DNA of 64,000 nucleotides. Source: Rhodothermales bacterium (GTDB lineage Bacteria > Bacteroidota > Rhodothermia > Rhodothermales > JAHQVL01). The translations under genes and the position numbers were made by a program. This document shows, in pieces, positions 6,959-14,452 of the stretch. Within the stretch, counting starts at the first letter, position 1. Every line of letters begins with the position of its first letter. Under the pieces are notes generated by a model, which was given only the letters and a program-made list of their open reading frames with translations, searched no databases and had not been told where the DNA came from. The stretch covers positions 248,001 through 312,000 of the forward strand of contig JAWKNW010000001.1 of the NCBI GenBank assembly GCA_041391505.1, in the 5' to 3' direction.

Positions 6959-9493
6959 CTACCGGTTGCCCCGGAGTGATTTGACGTACTCCGCGTCCAC
7001 GCCGTGCCGGCGCATGTCGATGAGCTGCTCGATCGTGACGTCGCGGAGGCCGGCGTCGCGGATGTCGCGGACGTACTCCGCATCCACCCCCTGACGCCGG
7101 AGTTTGAGCAGCTGCTCCGTCGTCGCGTCGATGCCGAGGGCCTTCATCTCGCCGATGTATTCGGCGTCGAGCCCGTATTTGCTCATCTGGATGAGTTCTT
7201 CGATCGACAGGTTCGCGATCCCCTGCTCGCGGAGGCCATCCACGAGATCCGAATCGACCCCGTATTTGCTGGCGGCGATGAGTTCGTCCGGCGACACCTC
7301 GCTGTAGCCGGCACGCGCCAGGGCTTCGACGAGCTCCTGGTCGACGCCGTATTTGCTCATCCCGACCAGGTCATCGAGCTTCAGGTTTTTGTACCCTGCT
7401 TCGTTGAGGGTCGCGACCAGCTCCTCGTCGACCCCGTATTTGCTGGCCATGATCAGCTCCTCGGGCGACACCCGGTCGTACCCGTAGCGGTTCAGCGTTT
7501 CTATCAGGTCGGCATCGACGCCGTACTTGCTCATGGCGACCAGGTCATCGAGGGTGAGGTCGGTGTAGCCGGCTTTATCCAGGGTCGCGACCAGATCCTG
7601 GTCTACCCCGTATTTGCTCGCCTTGATCAGTTCGTCTACCGGGACGCGATCGTAGCCGTGCCGGCTGAGCATGTCGATCAGCTCGATATCGACGCCGTAT
7701 TTGCTCATGGCCACCAGATCCTCCCGGGAGAGGTCGGTATAGCCGGCGTCGCGCATGGCGCGGACAAAGTCCAGGTCCACCCCGTACTTGCTCATCGCCG
7801 CGTAGTCTTCGAGCGTCAGGTCGTCGAATCCGATATCCCGCATCCGGGCGATATACTCGGCATCGGCTCCGTAGCGGCCGAGCATAATCAGATCGGCATA
7901 CGTGAGGTCGTTGAAGCCCATGGCCCGCAGCGACTTGATGAACTCCGCATCCACCCCGTACTGACGCAGCTTGATGATCTGGTCGATCGAGAGCGAGTCG
8001 ACCGGGGTGTGGTCGTGGGATTCCTCACCGCCCTGCCAATCGATCGCGGGGATATCGATGTCGATGTCCGGGATGTCGATGTGCAATGCCGGGAAATTGA
8101 AGTCGAATCCGGGGATATCGATATGCATTTCGGGAATGTCGATATCGATCGGCGGGATGTCGATGTCGATATCGGGCACGTCGATATCCATCTCGGGCAC
8201 GTCGATGTCGAAATCCGGGATGTCGATGTCGATATCGGGCACATCGACGTCCACGTCGATCGGTTCGTGCACCATGCGCGGCGCCGGCGGCCGAGGCGGT
8301 GTCGGCCGCGCCTGCTGGGCCTGTGCCGGCTGCAGCGCGGCGAGGGGCAGCACGAGGCTGGCGACGAGCGAGAGGGTCAGCATCGTGCCCAGCCGGTTCT
8401 GGCTGCGCCGGCGGAACGGGTCGAGGATCGAGAGCAGCCGGCCTTCCAGCTGCGAGCCGCGCGCCATCGAGACGGCCGCGACGGTGGACCACTCCGCTTT
8501 CTTGAGCATGCGCGCCGTTTCCAGCAGCGTTTCAGCGTACCGCGAGGGGTCCGCGCCCGAGACGAGCACGAGATCGTCGCACGACCGTTCCCGCTCGATA
8601 CGCATCTGCCAGGCGGCCATCCATACAAGCGGATTGAACCAGTACACCGCGCACACGATGTTCGTCAGCAGCTGGAAGAGGCAATCGTACCGTTTGATGT
8701 GCGCGAGTTCGTGCAGGAGCACGGATTCCTTGCGCGCCTCGTCCCACGCATCCGCATCTTCCGGCAGCACGACCACCGGGCGCCAGACACCGATCGCCAT
8801 CGGCACCGAGGTCCACGAGCTCATCCGGAGCCGCACCACCCGCCGGATCCCCATCCGGCGTGCGGCCGCTTCGGCCATCAGGTGCCAGTTCTCGTCGTCC
8901 ACGAACGACGCGCGGTTGACGAGCAGGCGGGCGCCGGCGTGGGCGAGCACGAGGCGAACGATGACCGCCAGCGCCCCGAGCGCCCAGATCAGAAAGGCCC
9001 ACTGCGTCCAGTGCATCCGGCCGACCGCCTCCCGCACCGAAGCAGGCATCCAGGAAAACGACGGCGTAACAGCGTCCTGATAGACGGGCGCTGCAGCAGC
9101 CGCCGGCGCGACAGCTCGCGACGGCGCCGCGGGCGCCGGTTTCGCGGCCGGCGCGGGCGTGACGGCAGGCGCCGCGGCAGGCTTCCAATCGGGCTCGTTC
9201 GCCGGGGACGCCGGAGCCGGCGCATCGGCCTGCTGGGGCGCGGGCGTGACCTGCGGCAAAAACGCCACCTGCCAGGCCGGCACGACCTGCCCGATAAACG
9301 GCAGCAGGAAGACGCCGAGCAGGGCCGAACACCAGATCATATAACGGGTCGCCGCCGCGCTGTGCCGCAAGGCATAGGTCAGCAGGCCGGCGGCCGACAG
9401 AAGAAGCGTCCCCTTCGCGAGGATAATGGCCATGTCCGAGGCCCAGGGGCGCAGATCGGAGGCCAGAGTCGGAATGTCGATAAGGAATAGCAT
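6959..9493 (-). CDS. BlaR1-like M56 membrane metallopeptidase with repeat ectodomain
   Basis: 844 residues. Membrane helices lie at about 22-44, 52-72, 165-185 and 368-388. An Ala/Pro-rich linker lies at about 80-140. The zinc-peptidase motif HELAH is at 261-265, followed by the conserved family M56 region (WFNPLVWMA; ERSCDDLVL). After the last helix, where BlaR1 carries its penicillin-binding sensor, there are about ten tandem heptads of the form P-x-phi-D-phi-D-phi (about residues 408-485) and then about twelve 29-residue repeats centred on MSKYGVD. Start ATG 9493 has an excellent ribosome site (AGGAGG) and lies 1 bp after the repressor stop. By analogy with BlaR1 it should sense an envelope signal and trigger proteolytic inactivation of the adjacent BlaI-type repressor. 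The signal is unknown and is unlikely to be beta-lactam binding. Confidence 0.9.
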   Translation of the reverse strand: MLFLIDIPTLASDLRPWASDMAIILAKGTLLLSAAGLLTYALRHSAAATRYMIWCSALLGVFLLPFIGQVVPAWQVAFLPQVTPAPQQADAPAPASPANEPDWKPAAAPAVTPAPAAKPAPAAPSRAVAPAAAAAPVYQDAVTPSFSWMPASVREAVGRMHWTQWAFLIWALGALAVIVRLVLAHAGARLLVNRASFVDDENWHLMAEAAARRMGIRRVVRLRMSSWTSVPMAIGVWRPVVVLPEDADAWDEARKESVLLHELAHIKRYDCLFQLLTNIVCAVYWFNPLVWMAAWQMRIERERSCDDLVLVSGADPSRYAETLLETARMLKKAEWSTVAAVSMARGSQLEGRLLSILDPFRRRSQNRLGTMLTLSLVASLVLPLAALQPAQAQQARPTPPRPPAPRMVHEPIDVDVDVPDIDIDIPDFDIDVPEMDIDVPDIDIDIPPIDIDIPEMHIDIPGFDFNFPALHIDIPDIDIDIPAIDWQGGEESHDHTPVDSLSIDQIIKLRQYGVDAEFIKSLRAMGFNDLTYADLIMLGRYGADAEYIARMRDIGFDDLTLEDYAAMSKYGVDLDFVRAMRDAGYTDLSREDLVAMSKYGVDIELIDMLSRHGYDRVPVDELIKASKYGVDQDLVATLDKAGYTDLTLDDLVAMSKYGVDADLIETLNRYGYDRVSPEELIMASKYGVDEELVATLNEAGYKNLKLDDLVGMSKYGVDQELVEALARAGYSEVSPDELIAASKYGVDSDLVDGLREQGIANLSIEELIQMSKYGLDAEYIGEMKALGIDATTEQLLKLRRQGVDAEYVRDIRDAGLRDVTIEQLIDMRRHGVDAEYVKSLRGNR

Positions 9494-9494
9494 G

Positions 9495-9890
9495 CTAGTT
9501 TTCCTCCTGTTGTTTGGCCTGTTCGATCAGCGCGGACAGCCGGTCGAGGTCGGAATCGCTCAGTTCATCTCCTTTCAGATCCAGCAGCGCCGATACGACG
9601 CGGTCGGCGGATCCGTTAAAGAAAGCCTGCACCATGTAGCTCATGGCGGAGCGGCCGGCTTCGTCCGGCGAAATCGTCGGTGAAAAGATGTAGCGCGCCC
9701 CGTCGCGGCGGTGCTTGAGGTGCCCCTTCTCTTCCAGGATACGCAGCATCGCGCGCACCCCGGAGTACGTGGGCGGATCGACGATCCCTTCCATCACTTC
9801 GGCGGCCGTCGCCTCGCCCCGCTTGTAGATGAACGTCATGATCTGACGTTCGCGGGCGCCAAGGTCCATCGGCGATTTTTTTCGTTTCAT
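9495..9890 (-). CDS. BlaI/MecI/CopY-family transcriptional repressor
   Basis: 131 residues, the normal size for the Penicillinase_R family. The N-terminal winged helix includes LGARERQIMTFIYKRGEATA and a recognition region around PPTYSGVRAMLRILEEKG; the C-terminal half is the dimerisation/cleavage region. It is the first gene of the operon with the M56 peptidase, with a 1-bp intergenic gap, the standard repressor-protease pairing. Two identical palindromes (9947-9962 and 10009-10024) upstream are its probable operators, implying autoregulation. Homologues control beta-lactamase, copper export or other envelope responses; neither a beta-lactamase nor a copper pump is present here, so the regulon is unknown. 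Confidence 0.92.
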   Translation of the reverse strand: MKRKKSPMDLGARERQIMTFIYKRGEATAAEVMEGIVDPPTYSGVRAMLRILEEKGHLKHRRDGARYIFSPTISPDEAGRSAMSYMVQAFFNGSADRVVSALLDLKGDELSDSDLDRLSALIEQAKQQEEN

Positions 9891-9946
9891 AGCGGTTTTG
9901 TCGCGTGGATCGCCCCCTGCCGACAGGGCTTCGGGCGATTCGTCTA

Positions 9947-9962
9947 TGCTAGAATACTAGCA
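9947..9962. promoter_or_regulatory. Candidate BlaI-type operator 1
   Basis: Perfect palindrome TGCTAGAATACTAGCA, that is TGCTA-N6-TAGCA with two further complementary bases. It lies 57-72 bp upstream of the repressor start. Read on the minus strand it includes TATTCT, a possible -10 element, so a bound repressor would cover the promoter. The assignment rests on symmetry and position only. Confidence 0.6.
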
Positions 9963-10008
9963 CCCTACGGGCAACATACGGAGAAGATGCAGCGGCGTCA
10001 ATAGAATA

Positions 10009-10024
10009 TGCTACTTTTATAGCA
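10009..10024. promoter_or_regulatory. Candidate BlaI-type operator 2
   Basis: TGCTACTTTTATAGCA has the same TGCTA-N6-TAGCA geometry as operator 1, 62 bp away (about six helical turns). It lies 79 bp before the homogentisate dioxygenase start on the other strand, so it could also touch that promoter. Confidence 0.55.
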
Positions 10025-10102
10025 CTTTTTCTGAATGAAACCCCCGCCGGCCCGAATTGTGAAAGCAAAAGACGTTCAACCCTGAACCGCGAGGACCCCG
10101 AC

Positions 10103-11281
10103 ATGCCCATCTACCATCGCCTTGGCGCCATGCCCGCCAAACGCCACACCGTGTTTCAAAAAACCGGAGGCGGGCTCTATCATGAAGAACTCTTCGGGAC
10201 GATCGGCTTCGACGGGATGTCGTCGCTGATGTATCACATCCACCGCCCGACGATGGTGAAGGAGATCGCCGGCGCGGCGGATGCCGCCCCCAAGATCGCG
10301 GTCGACCGCAACCTCAAGGCCCGGCTCTTCAAGGGATTCCAGATCTCGCGCCGGGACGACTTCCTCCAGAGCCGCGAGACGCTGCTCGTCAACAGCGACA
10401 TCCACATCGGTCTGGCCGCGCCCCGGACCTCGATGACGGACTACTTCTACAAAAACGCCGACGCCGACGAGTTGCTCTTCATCCACGAGGGCCGGGGCAC
10501 GCTCCGCACCATGCTCGGACGCATCCCGTTCGAACCGGGCGACTACGTAGTGATCCCGCGCGGCACGATCTATCAGATCGATTTTGAGACCACGAGCAAC
10601 CGCCTGCTGTTCGCCGAATCCTTCCACCCGATCTATACGCCGAAGCGGTACCGCAACTGGTACGGCCAGTTGCAGGAGCACGCGCCGTTTTGCGAGCGGG
10701 ACTACATCCTCCCGCGCGACCTGGAGACGCACGACGAACTGGGCGACTTCGTCATCAAGATCAAGAAACAGGGCATGCTGCACGAGGTCGTCTACGCGGC
10801 GCACCCGTTCGACCTCGTGGGCTGGGACGGCTACAATTTCGCGTACGGCTTCTCCATCCATAACTTCGAACCCATCACGGGGCGCATCCACCAGCCGCCG
10901 CCCGTGCACCAGACGTTCGAGACCACCGCGTTCGTCGTCTGCTCCTTCTGCCCCCGGATGTACGACTACCATCCCGACGCCATCCCCGCCCCGTACAACC
11001 ATTCGAACATCGACTCCGACGAGGTGCTCTATTACGTCGACGGCGACTTCATGAGCCGCAACAACATCGATCGGGGCCACATCACCCTGCATCCGGGCGG
11101 CATCCCGCATGGGCCGCACCCGGGGGCGTATGAGCGGAGCATCGGCAAGAAGGAAACCCAGGAGCTGGCCGTCATGATCGACACGTTCAAGCCGCTCATG
11201 GTCACCGAAAACGCCCTGGCGCTGGACGACGGCGCCTATTTCCAATCCTGGCTTGACCAGCCGCTCAACATCATCACCTGA
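10103..11281 (+). CDS. hmgA: Homogentisate 1,2-dioxygenase
   Basis: 392 residues. This iron(II) enzyme opens the ring of homogentisate to maleylacetoacetate in tyrosine/phenylalanine breakdown. The C-terminal half carries the recognisable family block HPGGIPHGPHPGAYERSIG and, just before it, NHSNIDSDEVLYY, which together supply candidate metal-binding His and Glu residues. A cupin-like N-terminal part (DELLFIHEGRGTLRT, PFEPGDYVVIPRGT) fits. The start ATG 10103 follows a GAGG site. The next gene, fumarylacetoacetase, begins 7 bp later on the same strand, forming a two-gene operon; no maleylacetoacetate isomerase or HPPD is present in the window. Confidence 0.95.
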   Translation: MPIYHRLGAMPAKRHTVFQKTGGGLYHEELFGTIGFDGMSSLMYHIHRPTMVKEIAGAADAAPKIAVDRNLKARLFKGFQISRRDDFLQSRETLLVNSDIHIGLAAPRTSMTDYFYKNADADELLFIHEGRGTLRTMLGRIPFEPGDYVVIPRGTIYQIDFETTSNRLLFAESFHPIYTPKRYRNWYGQLQEHAPFCERDYILPRDLETHDELGDFVIKIKKQGMLHEVVYAAHPFDLVGWDGYNFAYGFSIHNFEPITGRIHQPPPVHQTFETTAFVVCSFCPRMYDYHPDAIPAPYNHSNIDSDEVLYYVDGDFMSRNNIDRGHITLHPGGIPHGPHPGAYERSIGKKETQELAVMIDTFKPLMVTENALALDDGAYFQSWLDQPLNIIT

Positions 11282-11288
11282 CCGGCCC

Positions 11289-12524
11289 ATGCCCGCATCG
11301 TGGATTCCCATTCCCGCCGATTCTGATTTCTCGCTTCACAACCTCCCGTTCGGGATTTTTTCCGCACCCGGCCGGCTCCCCGGGGCCGGCGTGGCCATTG
11401 GCGACCAGATCCTGGACCTGGCCGCCGCGGCGTCGGCCGGCCTCTTCGAGGGGCTGACACTCGACGCGTCCGTATTCCGCCAGCCCTCGCTCAACGCCTT
11501 CATCTGGCTCGGCAAGGGGATGACGAACGCCGTTCGAGACCGCATCGCGGCGACCCTGGTGGACCCGGATTCCCCGCTGCGCGGCTCCAGGGCGCTGGTG
11601 GCCCAATCGGACGCCACGATGCATCTGCCGGTGGAGATCGGGGACTATACCGACTTTTATTCGAGCATCGACCACGCGACCAACGTCGGCAAGATGTTTC
11701 GGGACCCCGATCATGCGTTGCTGCCCAACTGGCGGCATATCCCGGTCGGGTACCACGGCCGCGCCTCTTCGATCGTCGTGAGCGGGACACCGATACGCCG
11801 GCCGTGGGGACAGGTGCTTCCCCCAGCCGCCGAGTCGCCCATCTTCAAACCCACCGGCCGGCTCGACTTCGAACTCGAGGTCGCCTTCGTGATCGGAAAA
11901 GACAGCGACCTCGGCGATCCCGTACCGCTCCACGATGCCGAGGCGTACATCTTCGGCCTCGTCCTGTTCAACGACTGGTCGGCCCGCGACATCCAGAAAT
12001 GGGAATATGTGCCGCTCGGCCCGTTCCTCGCCAAAAATTTCGGCTCCTCGATGTCGCCCTGGGTCGTTCCCCTCGAAGCGCTCGAAGCCTTCCGGATCGC
12101 CGGCCCGATCCAGGAGCCGGCCGTCCTGCCCTACCTGCGCAGCGAACATCCGGGGCATTTCGACATCCCGCTCGAGGTGAGCCTCACCCCGGAGGACGGA
12201 CCGGAGACCGTGGTGAGCCGTTCGAATTTCCGGCACCTTTACTGGAGCATGGCCCAGCAACTCGCGCATCACACCGTGAACGGGTGCAACGTACGCGTGG
12301 GCGACGTCCTGGCCTCGGGCACCATCAGCGGTCCGGACGCCGGCGCCTACGGCTCCATGCTCGAACTGGCCTGGGGCGGCAGCAAGCCGCTATCGCTCGC
12401 CGGCGGAGCCTCACGCGCCTTCATCGAAGACGGCGACACGGTCACCCTGCGCGGACAGGCCCGAAAAGGCGTCATCACGGTCGGGTTCGGGGAAGTCCAA
12501 ACCCGGATTCTACCCGCCCGCTGA
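11289..12524 (+). CDS. fahA: Fumarylacetoacetase
   Basis: 411 residues from ATG 11289, chosen over an upstream in-frame start because it follows the dioxygenase stop by 7 bp. It hydrolyses fumarylacetoacetate to fumarate and acetoacetate, the last step of the homogentisate pathway. Visible motifs are the N-terminal SH3-like FAH region (FSLHNLPFGIFS), the active-site stretch DYTDFYSSIDHATNVG with its catalytic His, and the C-terminal block NDWSARDIQKWEYVPLGPF. Length is typical of the family. It is followed by two hairpins at 12528-12582. Confidence 0.95.
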   Translation: MPASWIPIPADSDFSLHNLPFGIFSAPGRLPGAGVAIGDQILDLAAAASAGLFEGLTLDASVFRQPSLNAFIWLGKGMTNAVRDRIAATLVDPDSPLRGSRALVAQSDATMHLPVEIGDYTDFYSSIDHATNVGKMFRDPDHALLPNWRHIPVGYHGRASSIVVSGTPIRRPWGQVLPPAAESPIFKPTGRLDFELEVAFVIGKDSDLGDPVPLHDAEAYIFGLVLFNDWSARDIQKWEYVPLGPFLAKNFGSSMSPWVVPLEALEAFRIAGPIQEPAVLPYLRSEHPGHFDIPLEVSLTPEDGPETVVSRSNFRHLYWSMAQQLAHHTVNGCNVRVGDVLASGTISGPDAGAYGSMLELAWGGSKPLSLAGGASRAFIEDGDTVTLRGQARKGVITVGFGEVQTRILPAR

Positions 12525-12527
12525 ATA

Positions 12528-12582
12528 GCTTCTGTCTGAAAAATATTTCAGACAGAAGCGTATCCTGAATGTGATTCAGGAT
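12528..12582 (+). terminator. Two consecutive hairpins after fahA
   Basis: A perfect 14-bp stem (12528-12541 with 12546-12559, AATA loop) is followed 2 bp later by a perfect 9-bp stem (ATCCTGAAT 12562-12570 with ATTCAGGAT 12574-12582, GTG loop). Neither has a clean T-run, so this may be a transcript-end stabiliser as well as a terminator. The remaining 185 bp before the next start show nothing further. Confidence 0.6.
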
Positions 12583-12767
12583 CCAACGCTGTTTTGGAGG
12601 TATTTGGGTGCTCCGGTACGACCCGAACGAATTTTCAGTCACAGCCTGGATCGCCCACATTTCATCTTTTTCCCGTCCGTTCGACGGTATGCCGGCCCGC
12701 TTCCCCGTGTCTATTGAAAGAAACAGGCGTCCACCGCGCCCTGGTTTCCCCTTTCGACAGACACGCC

Positions 12768-14429
12768 ATGCCCATCGGCCGCACCCTGCTTTTCCTCGCC
12801 GCACTGGCGACGCACACCTGCCCTTCGGGAGCTCAGGACAACGCCTGGATCTGGGCGGACACCCTGGACCTGCAAGCCGGCGCGGCCGGCGTGGCGCCTC
12901 TTTTTGCAACGGCCCTGCCCGCCGGCGAGGTATACAGCTTCCAGCTCGACGTCATTTTCGACCCCTCGGTGCTGGCGATTGAAGACATCTCTACCCGGGG
13001 CACCCTTTCGGAAGGGGGTCTGCTTTACTCGGCATCCCCTGCGCCGGGACGCGTCCGGATCGCCTTTGCGACCGACTCGCCGCTCGCGTCGGAGGGCGCG
13101 CTGTGCCACCTCCTCATCCGGGCAGGCGATCAGGCCGGCGCAAGCGCACTGACCCTGGAAGCGGTGCTCCTCAACGAAACCCCGCCCGGTCGCCCCGCCG
13201 GACCGGGACGCGTGACCCTCAGCGAGGCCCCGCCGCTGCCGGCGCGTTTCGCCGTACCGGATACCCTGGCCGAAGCCGGCCGGCCGATCCGTCTCCCGCT
13301 GCGGCTTTTTGGAAGCGCCGTGCCCGTCTACAGCCTCGAACTCGATCTGCGGTACGACGCCGGGGCGCTGGCCCTCGTTGCCGTCGATCCCGCCCTGACC
13401 AGCGCCCTGTATCGCGTGGATCCCCGCGAGCCGGGGCGGCTGAGCGTCTACATCGCCTCGGCCACGCCCTGGCCACCGGAAGCCGACCTGTTCGCCATGA
13501 CCTTCGACCCGGTAGCGGAAGCGAAGGACACGCGCCTCACGCTGGCGTCGGCGCGCCTGAACGAAACGCCGGCATCCACCGCCCTGTCGGGCGGCCACAT
13601 TCGGCTCCGCCCGCCCGTTATCCCGGGCGATGTCGATGGCGATCGCACGATCTCCCCCGACGACGCCTGGCGGGTGCTCGACTTCCTGGCGAGCCTGACG
13701 GCGTTCGACGACCGGCAAACCCGCGCGGCGGAGGTATCGGGAAACGGCAGTATCACCTCCTACGACGCCGCGCTGATCCTGCAACGCGCCGCCGGCACGC
13801 TCCCCTGTTTTCCGGTCGAGGCAGCCTGCGCGGCGGGCAAACGCCGGCCAGACGATGCCGGTTTCGTCTACTGGGATGCCCCCCCAGGCGGAGCACTGGC
13901 GGTCGGCTTCACCGCCGGCGATAACGCGACGCACGGCCTGACCGTGCGCCTGCCGATCGACGCCGGCCTCGAATCAACACGGTTGCCGGACGACTGGCAG
14001 ATGCGCACGTTCAGTGAGGGCGCGTATCGGACGACCGTGATGGCCGGCCCGACGGCGCTGCCCACCGGCCACATCGCGCTGCTGCGTCCGCCCGCGACGC
14101 CGACCGCGCCGGCGACCCTCGTGGTCGACGACCGCGTGTTCACCCTCGACTGGCCGGCACGAGGCGTGCCCGGCGCACCGGACCTCATCGCCTACCCCAA
14201 CCCGGCCGCCGGGCCGACGACGGTGCGCTTCTCAACCGAGCAGGAAGGCCCGGCCGTCCTCGTCCTGTACGATGCGATCGGCCGCGAACGCGTCCGGCTC
14301 GTCGACAACCCGCTGCCCGCCGGCGAGCACGCGGTGACCGTCGGACGCCGCGGCCTCCCGGCCGGCGTGTATTTCCTGGTGCTGAAAACCCCTCGAGGAC
14401 GATCCTCCCGCAAACTCGCCTTCCTCTGA
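12768..14429 (+). CDS. Secreted cohesin/dockerin protein with T9SS sorting domain
   Basis: 553 residues from ATG 12768, chosen for its signal peptide (MPIGRTLLFLAALATHT...). An upstream extension to 12594 lacks signal character. Two cohesin-like beta-sandwiches occupy about 27-150 and 158-280 (VYSFQLDVIFDPSVLAIED; VYSLELDLRYDAGALALV). A dockerin follows at about 285-345 with paired calcium loops (DVDGDRTISPDDA; NGSITSYDAALILQ). After another beta-rich stretch, residues about 473-553 form a type IX secretion sorting domain (AYPNPAAGPTTVRFS ... GLPAGVYFLVL). The protein should be exported across the outer membrane and anchored or released. The downstream neighbour, 23 bp away, is secreted and ends in a dockerin, so a cohesin-dockerin interaction between the two is plausible. 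No enzymatic domain is seen. Confidence 0.85.
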   Translation: MPIGRTLLFLAALATHTCPSGAQDNAWIWADTLDLQAGAAGVAPLFATALPAGEVYSFQLDVIFDPSVLAIEDISTRGTLSEGGLLYSASPAPGRVRIAFATDSPLASEGALCHLLIRAGDQAGASALTLEAVLLNETPPGRPAGPGRVTLSEAPPLPARFAVPDTLAEAGRPIRLPLRLFGSAVPVYSLELDLRYDAGALALVAVDPALTSALYRVDPREPGRLSVYIASATPWPPEADLFAMTFDPVAEAKDTRLTLASARLNETPASTALSGGHIRLRPPVIPGDVDGDRTISPDDAWRVLDFLASLTAFDDRQTRAAEVSGNGSITSYDAALILQRAAGTLPCFPVEAACAAGKRRPDDAGFVYWDAPPGGALAVGFTAGDNATHGLTVRLPIDAGLESTRLPDDWQMRTFSEGAYRTTVMAGPTALPTGHIALLRPPATPTAPATLVVDDRVFTLDWPARGVPGAPDLIAYPNPAAGPTTVRFSTEQEGPAVLVLYDAIGRERVRLVDNPLPAGEHAVTVGRRGLPAGVYFLVLKTPRGRSSRKLAFL

Positions 14430-14452
14430 CCCCCTCCTTGCAATAACAGCTT

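Noticed and set aside
7004..9490. 828-codon plus-strand frame opposite the M56 peptidase
   Set aside because: Its repetitive composition mirrors the heptad and 29-residue repeats on the real strand; the minus strand has the HELAH motif, a strong ribosome site and the operon context.
5711..9890. Beta-lactam resistance (BlaR1-BlaI-BlaZ) interpretation
   Set aside because: The M56 protein has no penicillin-binding transpeptidase-like domain, and no beta-lactamase gene is nearby.
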